Positions 11,362 to 22,205 of a stretch of DNA of 64,000 nt are shown in pieces. The notes under the pieces were generated by a model. The model saw only the letters and a list, made by a program, of their open reading frames with translations, ran no database searches and was not told the DNA's origin. The position numbers and the translations under genes are program-made. Each line of letters opens with the position of its first letter. Position 1 is the first letter of the stretch. Source of the stretch: Adiantum capillus-veneris (taxonomy: Eukaryota; Streptophyta; Polypodiopsida; Polypodiales; Pteridaceae); assembly GCA_014529385.2 (NCBI GenBank), contig CM043950.1, forward strand, positions 82,532,843-82,596,842. Reading direction: 5' to 3'.

Positions 11362-12317
11362 TGTTGGACAGGATAGACTCACACACCTATGAAGTGCATG
11401 CAAACACTACCTAGATCAACATAATGTTAATCGAGGACACAGATGACACGATAGGCACACGGAGGAAATCTCTTAAGCTTGTCAGGCTGAGACCATCCTA
11501 CACATACAACACTCTGGAAGGCCAACTAAACCACAATCAAGAACCTCATTGCTCTCAACTACACCACCTAGCCACATACACACATGCTAAAGGTAACTCG
11601 TCTAATCATGCCAGATTCGTACGAAACTTAAGGAACACCATCCCCTCACTAGGATACACATGTCCCTAAGCTTCTACACTCAAAACCCTCACTCAAAACC
11701 CTTCTGCGGAAAACGCGTAGGATGAAAAAGCCGAATTTTGAAAGTGACCGAAACTGAAATTTATGAGTACCTATGCATAGCTTATGTTGCCACGATTCTA
11801 CACACTACTAGCACGCAAAAAAAAGACATCGTTTGATACACTTACGGCCACAAATAGCTCATAGATGCGTCGGCGTGTGCGCTTCTTCTCGCGTGGAATG
11901 CTTGGCGTCGTCGCGTAGCTCTCCTAGAGCCTACAACAATGGTGCAATCCGATCTCCAATGTGTTGAGCGAGCCGGGCGTAGCGAGAGGATGAAGGTCAC
12001 GCTCACTCTCTTTCTCTCTCACACACAGTAGACGACAGTGCTCAAGTTTGATTATGATTAAAGTCCCTTTACAAAATAACCTAGGTACCTTATATACTAA
12101 GGCTACCTTAGGTTTAACCAAAAATGGGGTTGAAAGGGTCAAATGGCTTTGTATTTACAATCTGGAAGTGCCATTACACCCCGGCTTCTGAAACTAGAAT
12201 AACTACTCATTACAAATGACGTTTATATCCATAATCCGCAGCATTTCATAACTCGCAAAAGATAAGACTTTGGTACGAAACTTGAGTTATGTTGTGTTGT
12301 TGACCTAGTGGTCAACA
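11362..12317 (-). mobile_element. Gypsy 5' LTR (about 956 bp)
   Basis: The plus strand starts TGTTGGACAG beside the primer site and ends TGGTCAACA against the DUF8039-like exon, giving TGTTG/CAACA termini. The right 258 bp (12060-12317) are the U3-like part shared with the LTR at 1683-2083. The rest (11362-12059) would be R-U5 and is not shared. If the pair belongs to one element, that element spans about 2.08-12.32 kb. The left LTR has a different R-U5, so the pair is not a simple match. Confidence 0.7.
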
Positions 12318-12787
12318 TGCATCGACCCTTCCACAATGACACCCAAGCTACTCTCACCTAGTTCAATACAGTTTATAGCCTCATATGGGTGGACCAGCAA
12401 TACCACTCCATTACCAAGTTTTGTAGATCTATTGTCAGCCCAAAGGATGACTCTTTTCTCTTTCCAACTCGCTCTATCTATCAAGCCATCTTCTTGACCA
12501 ACAAGAAAATCCTCATCTATTGTGTGAGATTTTCTTCTGTCCATAACAATATTATGCAATGGCCATTTGATGATGCTTCCAACTGCTTGAGACATGGTTC
12601 TTGCATCCATTGTGACGAATGGAATCGAGAAGGTGTCATCAAAACTTTCTAGTACATGTATTGCCACACATGTTGTGCCAATCAATTCAAAACCACAATG
12701 TTGAGATGCATCAGTGGAATGAATAACCCCACGAGCTTTCCTTGTGGAACCATCAACAAGAAACATTGAATCACCTTGTTTTGGACC
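12318..12787 (-). pseudogene. DUF8039-like exon interrupted by the gypsy LTR
   Basis: The minus strand has a splice acceptor (TTGCAG) directly before 12787, followed by about 155 open codons. A stretch reading KARGVIHSTDASQHCGFEL and TMSQAVGSIIKWPLHNI resembles DUF8039, a domain found in plant En/Spm-associated and host proteins. The last codons run straight into the LTR and stop there, so the 3' part of the gene has been cut off by the insertion. Upstream exons would lie to the right and were not identified. Domain assignment is by pattern only. Confidence 0.45.
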
Positions 12788-13969
12788 CTGCAATTTTTTA
12801 GAAAATCAAGAGATATCAGTAAAATTGTATGTCTGAACATATAACTCAAAATTTAATGCATTCCCAAGATACACTCACAATTTTGGCAAAATCTTGCATC
12901 CCATTCAATTAAGAAAATCTACACTGAGTCAATCCATGGAGGATGGTAGGAGGCTCGAGCCTGTATGTACATCCAACTGCTAGAAATATAAAGATGACAA
13001 GAGTTGCAAGATAGGGACTATGTTACATTGCAGAGGCACCCATGGAATTTGATAAGAGGATGGAGCCTTTATGCACATCCAAGTGCTAGAAATATATAGC
13101 TCACAAGAGTTACAAGATGGATCTCGAGTTATAGTGAATCAACCCATCGGGGATGGTAGGAGGCTCGAGCTCAAGTTTGATCCTAAATGTACATCTAAGT
13201 GCTAGAAATCTAAAGCTGAAAATAGGTCCAATATGGTGCCTAAGTTACAAAGTCGGAGCATAGATGGAGCCTAAATGTAGGTCTAAGTGCTAGAAATCTT
13301 TAGCTTAAAATAGTTGCAAGATGGATCTCAAGCTATAAGTCAACCCACGCACGACGGTAGGAGTCTTAAGCTCAAGTTTGATCCTAGATGTACATCTAAG
13401 TGCTATAAATACCTAGATAAAAAGAGTTTCACAAAGCCAAAGTTTCATAGAGGCAAGCATGGAATTTTGTTGGTGGCTCGATCTCAAGTTTGAGCCTAAA
13501 TGTACATCCAAGTGTTAGAAATCTATACTTGTCACATAGGTTGCAAGATGTAGCCCAAGTTACATGGAGGCACCCATGGAATTTGGTAGAAGGCTCAAAC
13601 TCAAGTTTGAGCATAGATGCACATTCTAGTGTTAGAAATCTACGAGCAACAACAGGTGTGAGAAAAAACCCAAGCTATGTTGAAGTAGCCTTGAATTTGG
13701 AAGGAGACTCAAATTGAAGCTCGAGTTATATTATACATTTAAAGAGTTGTAAGGTGGAGCCAAGGTAATGATGAGATTTACATCAAACCCAAGTTTCCTT
13801 GAATGACCTATCAAAAGAGTCGGAGCTTACAAGAAGGTGAGGCTTCAAAGCAGTTGCATGAGTGGCTCAAACTTAAGTTCAAGCCTAGTTAGTCATATAG
13901 TTTTCTTTTAGGATAGGACATTAGTTCGAGTATAGGTGGCCTTGGAGATTATGCTATGAAAATTGAGCG
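12788..13969. repeat. Repeat block with palindromic TTAA/TCAA boxes (family ii, diverged)
   Basis: Phrases such as AAGTGCTAGAAATCTA, GGAGCCTAAATGTACATC and a box like CTCGAGCTCAAGTTTGAGCC recur near 13170, 13370, 13480 and 13590 at about 110-190 bp spacing. The block sits in the presumed intron upstream of the DUF8039-like exon. It is related to the array at 15.86-17.15 kb. No gene. Confidence 0.6.
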
Positions 13970-14560
13970 TTGATGGACATTCAAAATACAATGAGGTTTT
14001 TTTCTCAGTTGTTTATGTGTAAATCGATTCTTGGTGATTATAGTCCGGGTGTTTTACGTGTTGTAGCAGGACAATTTTACATGCAAAAAGGTGCAATGAA
14101 ATCGGTTAAGGAAGAGGGTTGGTGGAGGTGGGTCCCTGACTCATTGATCCTAAGAGGTTTTAGCCAAGGGAAGTCAAAACTATGTCCAACTTGTGAGTAT
14201 TATTTTCCCAAAACTCTCAAAAAACTAGTTCTAGACACCCCTAACTTCGTCGAATTTTTTGATCCCTTAAACGTCGTTTTTTTGAAAATTGTTCATAAAA
14301 CTTGTTTTCAGAAAAGCGTAGAGCCGCTCTCAAGCTACAGGCTCATAAAAAAAGTTTTGCAATCGGACTCCGTATGTGAAAGTTATGTTGATTTTCGTGA
14401 AAAGTTTTTTTTTTCACTTCTTTTAACCATCATGAAAACCATTAGTTTTGGTCCACGCATGTGAGTTTTCTAATATAACCTTGGTAGGGTTGGTGGGAAA
14501 AGCTATTAAAAGCTTTTTAATGCTTTTAAAACCTTCTATATTATAATAGGTTTGGATTTT
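13970..14560. other. Module shared with the gypsy leader
   Basis: The stretch at about 14170-14400 aligns with 8790-8985. Shared phrases in the same order are AAGTCAAAACTATG, CTAGACACCCCTAACTTC, GTTTTTTTGAAAATTG and TATGTGAAAGTTATG. Identity looks moderate, perhaps 60-65 percent by eye. A 164-codon open frame here is not conserved in the other copy. Confidence 0.55.
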
Positions 14561-14567
14561 TCTGCAG

Positions 14568-14778
14568 ACTGTGACGAATTTGACGATGGCGCGACAGGTG
14601 AGATTCTTTACTCCCGCATCTCCTTGCCCTCTGCGAATCTGCTCGCGGCCCCACAAGGCTCTTTTTCACAACTCTAGATTAATTCTCTATCTCTCTCTCT
14701 CTGCCTCTCTCTCTTCTGCATTAAAACAGGGTTTCGGTTTTTGTGCAGACAGTGAAAAAGCTGACGACGACGTGACAG
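14568..14778 (+). other. Duplicated pair of putative 30-bp micro-exons
   Basis: Two 30-bp stretches, 14568-14597 and 14749-14778, are each preceded by a pyrimidine tract plus GCAG and followed by GT (CGACAG|GTGAG and TGACAG|GTATG). Flanks are duplicated too, with a 181-bp period. They may be non-coding 5' exons of gene 1, whose ATG exon begins with an acceptor at 17231-17232. No transcript evidence is available. Confidence 0.35.
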
Positions 14779-14850
14779 GTATGGCTCTTTACTATCCCAT
14801 CTCCCTCTCCTCTATGAATCTATTTGCAGTCCCAAAACGCTCTACATTAA

Positions 14851-15030
14851 CTGTGTGTGTGTGTGTGTGTGTGTATGTGTGTGTGTATGCATATCTTTCT
14901 CTTTTTGATTGCAGGTGAAGATCTGATTGCAGTTTAGATTTGAAATTTGAATTTCAAATTCGAAAGGCTTATCCAGGTGCACTTCTTTGTCTCTCTCTCT
15001 CTCGTGTGTGTGTGTGTGTGTGTGTGTGTG
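14851..15030. repeat. Two TG microsatellites
   Basis: TG/GT tracts at about 14851-14885 and 15005-15030, with TC-rich sequence between. Between them is an AT palindrome (TTTGAAATTTGAATTTCAAA). No gene. Confidence 0.85.
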
Positions 15031-15049
15031 ATATCTTCTTCTAATCTTT

Positions 15050-15312
15050 CTGTGTAATTACCATCAGCTCCTCTTAATCACTCCCTAATCTCTCTGTGTA
15101 ATCTCCCTTGCCTCCTCTTAATCACTCCCTAATCTCTTCTAATCTCTCTATGTAATCTCCTTTGCCTCCTCTTAATCACTCCCTAATCTCTTCTAATCTC
15201 TCTATGTAATATCCCTTTCCTCCTCTTAATCACTCCCTAATCTCTTCTAATCTCTCTATGTAATCTCCCAGCTTGCCTCCTCTTAATCACTCCCTCCCAT
15301 CCTCTTAATCTC
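15050..15312. repeat. Minisatellite, about 61-bp period, four copies
   Basis: The phrase CTCCTCTTAATCACTCCCTA recurs four to five times, each followed by ATCTCTTCTAATCTCTCT and TGTAAT. Copies differ by a few bases. Confidence 0.85.
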
Positions 15313-15859
15313 TCCTAAACCTGCATCTCAAAATTTCAGTCTTCAATATCATTCTATTAGGTTCTAATCTCTATTTAATCTACTTCTAATGACTACTTAT
15401 ACTCAATATTGTTTGCTACCGTCTCCTTGATACACCTTAAGTTAATCAAACTACAACTACGTCTAAAATCACGCTCTATAAATTGAAAGTAAGTGGCTAT
15501 TCTTTAATTAGAGTACTTAATCAATAAGTACTTTAATTAACTTTTTTTAAACTGTAATTAGGTAATTAATCTACTTAAAGAAAAAGATAGATAACAACAC
15601 TTACTTGGTTGGGTATTGAGTGTGACATTTCCACTTGATGTAGATTCTTTGCTATTGATATTTAGCTCGTTTTTGGTGCCTTGTTTCCTTGTTGAGAAAC
15701 TAGAACAATGAGCTGATGTAGCTTAAACCTCACCTTCTAATGCTCTCAAAGCACTAGCATATTCCACTCTAGTGTGACCTCATGAGCTTATTGTGTATAT
15801 TTTAGCATGATAGCGTTGCCTCATGCAAGTGCTTGAGACTTAACTTCTCTAGGGAAAGT

Positions 15860-17150
15860 GCCTCAAATTTAAGTTCGAACCTCACCTACATATGCTATTG
15901 TAGCAAGTTTGGCTTAATGGCATGCTTGTGGCTACTTAGAGAAAGAGGCTCGAGCTTAAGTTCGAACCTTGCCTACATATGCTAATATAGCAAGTCTGCC
16001 TTGAACTTAAGTTTGAGCATCAACTGTATATGTTACTTTAGCACTAGGGTGTAAGGTTAGCCTCATGACATCTGTGTGGCTACCAATGCCAGTAGGCTCA
16101 AACTTAAGTTCGATCCTCACTTGCATATACTAGAGTAGCACCAGCATGTAGGGCTTGTTGCTACCAAGGGCATAGAAGAACACCTTTAGGCTCGATCTTA
16201 AGTTCGAGCCTCAAGTGCATATTCTTTAGCACTCGGATGCAAGGCTTGCCTCATGACATCCTTGTGGATAGCTTTATTTGCATATGCTATCGTAGCACTA
16301 GGGTGTAAGGCTAGCCGAGGGACATCCTTGTGGCTACTAGAGGCAAAAGGCTCGAGCTTAAGTTTGAGCCTCACCTAGATATGTTAGTATAGCACTATCA
16401 TGAAATGTTAGTATAGATATGTTAGTATACCAGAGGCATGAGTAAGTTCGAGCTCAAGTGCATATTCTTTAGCACTAGGATGCAAGGCTTGCCTCATGAC
16501 ATCCTTGTGGCTAGCCTTATTTTCATATGCTATTGTAGCACTAGGGTGTAAGGTTAGCTGAGGGACATCCTTGTGGCTACCAGAGGCAAGAGGCTCGAGC
16601 TTAAGTTCGAGCCTCACCTAGATATGTTAGTATAGCACTATCATGAAAATCTAGATTCACTAATTCCTTTTAGGATTCATGCAAGAATAGAAAAACACTT
16701 AGGATTGAACTTACGTCTAGCCTCATGGCATCCTTTTGGTTACCAATGACAAGAGGCTCAAACTTAAGTTTGATCCCCACTTGCATATTTGAGTGTAGCA
16801 CTAGCATGGAAGGCTAGCTTGATGACATATTTGTGGCTATCAAGGGCGTAGAATAGCACCTTTAGGCTCGATCTTAAGTTCGAGCCTCAAGTGCATCAGG
16901 GAATAAAAATTCACTTTTAGGCTCAAACTTAAGTTTGAGCTTCCTCTCCATATGCTAATGTAGCACTAGGGTGCATGCCTAGCCTCATGACATCCTTCTA
17001 GCTTGAAAAATCATAGAGCTTCACTTTTAGGCTCAAATTTAATGTAGCACTAACTTGCAAGACTAGTCTCATGACATCCTTGTGGGTAGCAAGGGTACAA
17101 AACAACATCTTTTGGCTCAAACTTAAGTTCGAGCCTCGCCTACACATGCT
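15860..17150. repeat. Array of TTAA-centred palindromes (family ii) upstream of gene 1
   Basis: About a dozen boxes close to GCTCGAACTTAAGTTCGAGC, a 20-bp palindrome, recur every 80-160 bp. They lie near 15870, 15950, 15993, 16090, 16192, 16350, 16592, 16755, 16866, 16921 and 17117. The copy at 16921-16940 (GCTCAAACTTAAGTTTGAGC) is a perfect palindrome. Linkers repeat as well: CCTCATGACATCCTTGTGGC, GCACTAGGGTGTAAGGCTAG, CATATGCTA. The array ends less than 100 bp before the gene 1 ATG exon, and another box lies in gene 1's intron (about 18846). Confidence 0.85.
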
Positions 17151-17232
17151 AGTGTTTTTTTTAAATGTACTATTTAACTTAAACATATGCTCCTTGTTTA
17201 GGTTCTAACATTGTTATTTTTGGTTGTTTCAG

Positions 17233-18677
17233 GAATGGAGGCTTCCAATGTACCAAGTATACCAGAGCAGGGTGCACAAGTCTTCACACTCGATGTTCTT
17301 GGAATGTCCACTCACTCCAAAACTACTGCTCCAAGAATAAAGGTTGACAAGACCTTTGAGTTAACAAAAGAAGAAGGAGTGAAGTGGTTTGTGGATACCT
17401 ACGATACAGATGCAAACTACAAAGGTGACATCCATCTATATTTGTCACAAGGTGATATGAAATATGGAGACATGGGGATTGTTGTGGGTGTCAAAGATGA
17501 TGTGGATGCAACAGCAATGCCATGCTTTGCATGTAATGTGCTACCTATTGGAGAGACCATAAAGGCAAACAAGTTTTGCTTATCATTGGGCACTTTTCAT
17601 GTAGCAGACATGAATGGTAACAAAATAGGAAAAGAAAAATCTATTGTGAAATTAGGATTGAAGATCTCCAGCTTCACTAATCAAGAAGACTCGGGTGTGG
17701 ACTGTGTGGAAGACCTAGTGAAGGCAGTGAAACATGCAAAGCGAGTCTTGAGCTTACCAAAGAAGATTGTACCTGCAAAGAAACCAATAGGGGCACTACC
17801 TAAGAATGTTGTGGAGAAGACAGGGAAAGCCATAGTTAGGAGTGCACTTGCAACATCAAGAGGTGCCCGTGCAAGTGCTTCAACACATGTAGAGAAGATC
17901 ACTGCCACCGTTAATTTAGAGGAGCAAGAAGGTTCACAAGGGCAAGATGCGCAAGGACTCAGAAGAAAAAGAAAGGCAAAGGATGATTCTACTCTTGAGG
18001 AAGATCGACAAAAACTAGCAAAGAGGAAGATGAAAAAGAGTGCAGAATAAAAAGAGGTTTCGGAAGAGGAGTTTATGGACATGGAAACTCCATCCGAAGA
18101 TAACAAGGCACTGACCTCTTTAGAAATCAAGAAGGGATTCTATCCTTTTGGGATCAATGAAGTCTTTAGCATTGACGTGACAAGGTGTTTTCCTGCTCCA
18201 TCAAACTATGTGTACAGAAGATTAAATCTAGATTGGGTCAGGATTTTGACTTTAGACTTCATTCAAGAACCAAAGCAAGAGGAGATACTAGCAATTTTGA
18301 TGCCTTGTGATCCTTCCAAAAAACATCCTCTTGACAAACTTGCCAAAGAGGATGTTCGCAATGTTGATTACTGGATCATCTCTGGACAACACTCCATTAG
18401 TGCTGCAAAACGTTTGCAAGGTGCAAACATTGCAAAGGTTACCCCTCAATTGCGTCAACAATTCAAATATAGAGGATCAAAGATTATTCTCAATTGCCCA
18501 CCAAAGATCTCTCGTGAAATCTCCAAAGATGCGAATCTATCTGTTGCAATGTCAATGCAAAAGGAGCCATTTCTTGACCAACTTATGCAAGCACGAGCAC
18601 AGTGGCATGCAAATGGTTGTCCTTCTAAGCCACCACCTGGTGTCAACCAAACCAAGAAGGACTTTGAGGCTTGGAAG
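17233..18677 (+). pseudogene. Gene 1, exon with N-terminal domain and ParB-like domain
   Basis: A splice acceptor (GTTTCAG, 17231-17232) precedes GA-ATG (17235). The N-terminal 150 residues share KWFVDTYD, IHLYL and a G-D-x-G-x-V-V pattern with gene 2. A Lys-rich low-complexity linker follows (residues 200-270). An in-frame TAA lies at 18048-18050. The frame resumes into a ParB/sulfiredoxin-like region: about 90 residues before the key box comes FSIDVTRCFPAPSNYVYRRL, then DYWIISGQHSISAAKRL (residues about 376-393). The latter mimics ParB box II (Y-x-I-x-G-E-H/R-R-x-x-A-A-K), with QHS in place of the usual EHR/ERR. The donor is at 18678 (AAG|GTACTT), phase 0. ParB-like domains bind DNA or act as nucleases or CTPases; the role here is unknown. 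Confidence 0.6.
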
Positions 18678-19024
18678 GTACTTGTTTGATTCTTTGAAAA
18701 CATGGATGTGAGTCTTTTTAATCAATATCTATTTGTAAACTAGAGTCTATCATAGGCTCAAGCAAGACCTCCATGTGATCATTTAGAACTCAAATTGAGG
18801 TTTTAACTTAAGATTTAGTGTCACTTGCATATGAGGCTAAGCGAGGCTCGAACTTAAGTTTGAGCCCCACTTACATATACCATGTATTTTGGACTTTGCA
18901 TAGATGTATGTGAGCATATAAAGAAACAATTCAATCTAGCTAGGCTTGAACTTATTAAGTATACGTCTCAATCCCACAAGTTAGAGCCTTGTCAATATTG
19001 ATGTTGGAATTTTCAATTTTGCAG
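18678..19024 (+). other. Gene 1 intron carrying a family-ii palindrome
   Basis: GT-AG intron of 347 bp, phase 0, at the same protein position as the 84-bp first coding intron of gene 2. It contains GCTCGAACTTAAGTTTGAGC at about 18847-18866, one base from the perfect palindrome of the upstream array. Confidence 0.65.
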
Positions 19025-20674
19025 ATCTTTGTTGAGACAATAGAGCACACACTTCAAAAGGGATTTGTCAAGACCGACTTGCATTTGCTTCTATGTGATG
19101 AGAAGATATGGTAGAATTGGGTCAAGATCATGAGACAATATGCTCGAGTTTTGCTACCAAATACAAAGGGAGAAACAATTGACGAAGGTTCCAACAAAAA
19201 TCCTAAATTTCTAACTATGAAGGGTGGTCAGATTCGACAAGCACCTGGCACAGCAACACTGGCACCTACATTGTTCAGGTGCATTTTAGGCCTTGAGAAT
19301 AAAGAAGTTCTTGAACTACAAAATGCAATCCTCGACAAAACCATCTTGCTAAAGAAGAGCAAGCATACCCCTCATAGAATGGAAATGGATGAGATGGCTT
19401 GGAAGCTAAAAACAGATCGAGTGTTGAAAGAAGCAAAAAAATCATTCTTCTTTGATTTGACAAGGGAAAATTTATCTTGGGAGCAAGTTTGTGAGAAGTA
19501 CAAGCTAGGAGAGCATGAGTACAATCAAATGAGGAGATATAGCCAGTACTATGTCAAGGACTCCCTCAACAGAGCAAAGAAGACTCCACCCTCACTTCCA
19601 AAAAGTGTAATAACTCTCGTCAATCATCTTTATAGAGCTAATATGGGCATTATATCTCAAGATGAGTCTATTCCATGGAGAATCAAGGGGGTGGGGTTTG
19701 ATATGGGGAAGATCAAAGACTTTTGCAATACAGAGCACGTACCATTTCAATTGGTTGTCTTGGATCTTCATGGTACTAAAGAAAAGCTCTCTATAGATTT
19801 TTTTGCAAATTTGGCACTCGATCTAAACACATTGAATGCACAATACGAATATGTGCTAGTGTGTTTCATTGATTTCATCAATATCGGAATGCTTGTTGAA
19901 GGGGTTTCTAGCCAGTCAACTAAGGTCCATATTGAATATGGAAATATCCAAGCAACAAGAGATGAATCATGGATAGATGGAACTGTTGACTCTGCAATGG
20001 TTGCTCTTTTTTTTACCAAGGTTGATAGATTTGAGGCTATTGACAAAGCTCATACAAAAAGAGTCTTTTTCTCAGGATCTTGTGGCAAGGATCATGAATT
20101 TATTGATAGAAACTTCATTGATGGACTTATCACAGGGTTTTGTCCTGAGCAAAGCTATGTGTTGGACATTTTTTGCGGTGGAGTTGTGTTGTAGCAAAGC
20201 TTGTCGAAGAAGAGAAGGGAAATTGCTCTATGTAAAGATGATTTTGAAGCAATGGAGCTAGAATCTCAATGCTCTAGTCTTTTGGAGAGCAATCCGTCCT
20301 TGCAGGAGTGGTGTGTTGCAAGTCAAGCATCACTTGCGAGACAAACAGTGGAGCTGGATGATAAAGAAAAAGAAGACCTTAACAATCTTCACATCGATGA
20401 GCAACAAAGCAGTGGAGAGGATGTTGATGGAAATGAAGACAACGATAACGTAGAAAACATGGATGATAGTGAAGTTCAAGAATCTACGAATTTTGATCAT
20501 CAAGGGGAGGCAGACAATGTTGGAGAAATGAGTCCAGTTGTGGATATTGAGTGCGCAAAAGAAGATGATGAAGATAACGAGGATGATGATGCAGGCAATG
20601 ATGATGCACAAGAGGATGATAGAGCCCCTCAAGACATTGTAGTAACTGATGAAAAAGGTGCGAATGCTTCTTAG
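19025..20674 (+). pseudogene. Gene 1, exon with diverged amino-methyltransferase-like domain
   Basis: The exon opens in frame, meets TAG at 19112-19114, continues for 360 codons to TAG at 20192-20194, then for 160 more to 20672-20674. Near its middle HVPFQLVVLDLHG stands where class-beta amino-methyltransferases have the D-P-P-Y strand, and the P-P-Y is missing. The strand YEYVLVCFIDFIN follows. Near the second stop, SYVLDIFCGG matches the SAM-binding motif I (V-L-D-P-F-x-G-x-G), with an acidic KDDFEAMEL at the expected ribose-binding position. The exon aligns with gene 2 without gaps around this motif. The C-terminus is a long Asp/Glu-rich tail. There is no SET domain downstream. Three stops in one frame indicate a pseudogene unless the assembly is wrong. 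Confidence 0.55.
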
Positions 20675-20739
20675 AGTATTTTTGATACTAGGTTTAATGA
20701 TGCATGCCATTATCATGTACCAATAGACTCCTAAAGTAT

Positions 20740-21231
20740 TTCTCTCTCTCTCACTCTCTGTCTTTCTCTATATAGAGAAGATGGTTCTCTGTAACTCTTC
20801 TTGCACACACACTCTCTCGTCAAAAGATAGAGATACATAGTTTAAAAGTATCCCCACACACATACACATATTCCCACACATCGTCTTCCTCTCTTCCACA
20901 TACATAACCACAATGAAATCTGTTATCTTGCTGTCTCTCTCTTGAAAATACATACACATATTCCCACACATCGTCTTCCTCACTTCCACATACATAACCA
21001 CAATGAAATCTGTTATCTTGCTGTCTCTGTCTTGAAAATACATGCACATATTCCCACACATCGTCTTCCTCACTTCCACATACATAACCACAATGAAATC
21101 TGTTATCTTGTTGTCTCTCTCTTGAAAATACGTGCACATATTCTCATACATCGTCTTCCTCTCTTCCACATACATAAACATAGTGAAATCTGTTATCTTT
21201 CTCTCTCCTCTCTCTAAAAAACACGTATTTA

Positions 21232-21274
<43 letters not shown>

Positions 21275-21290
21275 CTCTATCTTGCTATCT
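20740..21290. repeat. 90-bp tandem repeat (four copies) between TC tracts
   Basis: A unit starting CATACACATATTCCCACACA begins at 20861, 20951, 21041 and 21131, exactly 90 bp apart. It is flanked by TC-rich tracts at 20740-20770 and 21231-21290. Because 90 is a multiple of three, long spurious frames run through it on the minus strand. Confidence 0.9.
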
Positions 21291-22205
21291 CTCTCTTGAA
21301 AATACATGCTCATGTATGTGTACGTCTGTGTTATCTATGTGTATGTATGTATATTTGTGTTATTTCATTGTAATACTCATACATAATGCAGATACACAAT
21401 TACACTTAATTACGATATGCACACATAGTATATATACATACATAAATATCACAAATAACTAACACATTGTAATACTAGTAAAATTGAATGGAAGACTTAC
21501 TTGCGTGATCTGTTAAAGTCGATTCTTGTAGCGAGTTCTGGATGTATGCTGAGCTGATTTTCCTCTAATCCATTTGTAGATATGATTGTAACTTCTGTTT
21601 CTCAAAAATAGTAGTGTTGTTTAGTGATACACCTAATGGACATAAATGGTTTAAACTAGGACATGTAGACCAAAAATACGTGTATTTCTTTGGATGAATA
21701 TATACACTTTTTGGTGACCCTTACCACAAGTGGTGGACCTTGAGACCAGTGGACTATAAGGACCTCCAAACAATACCTTGTACACTCAATCCTTCTTGGT
21801 ATCTAGGTTGGACAAGTGGTGGACCTTGTTCAAATTCTCTAACCACTCTCTCTAACATGGTGACATAATTTAGGTGTGATAAATTCATATCTATGCAAAC
21901 TAATATCAGTTTAGGCTTGTTAATTTGAATTTGTTTGAATTTATGTACAATATAATGATTTGAGGTTTGCATATTTGAATTTAGGTGGTATAATGATATC
22001 TTTTTGTGGTAAACTTGAATTTAAAATCAATTTCGTGTGGAATATTTTAAATTTAAGTAGTAAAATTTAAATTTTTATAAAAAAGTTTGAATTTTAAAAT
22101 TTGGGCGGGATATTTTAAAATTTAGGCGGGATATTTAAGATTTGGGAGGGATATTTTAAATTTAGGCGGGAAGGTTTTGAATTTACAGCGAGATCTCCCT
22201 TACAT
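21291..22205. other. AT-rich spacer, no gene seen
   Basis: It contains TATG/ACAT-rich sequence, the first isolated box copies (about 21732 and 21808), and at 22080-22185 a short tandem repeat of about 23 bp (TTTAAATTTAGGCGGGATAT). Confidence 0.6.

Noticed and set aside
18048-20194. Stops in gene 1 removed by fern-type U-to-C RNA editing
   Set aside because: That editing is known for organelle transcripts; these genes have nuclear-type introns and flanks. No support.
20768-21217. Long minus- and plus-strand frames over the 90-bp repeat
   Set aside because: A repeat length divisible by three keeps frames open by chance; the peptides are low-information and have no homologous feel.
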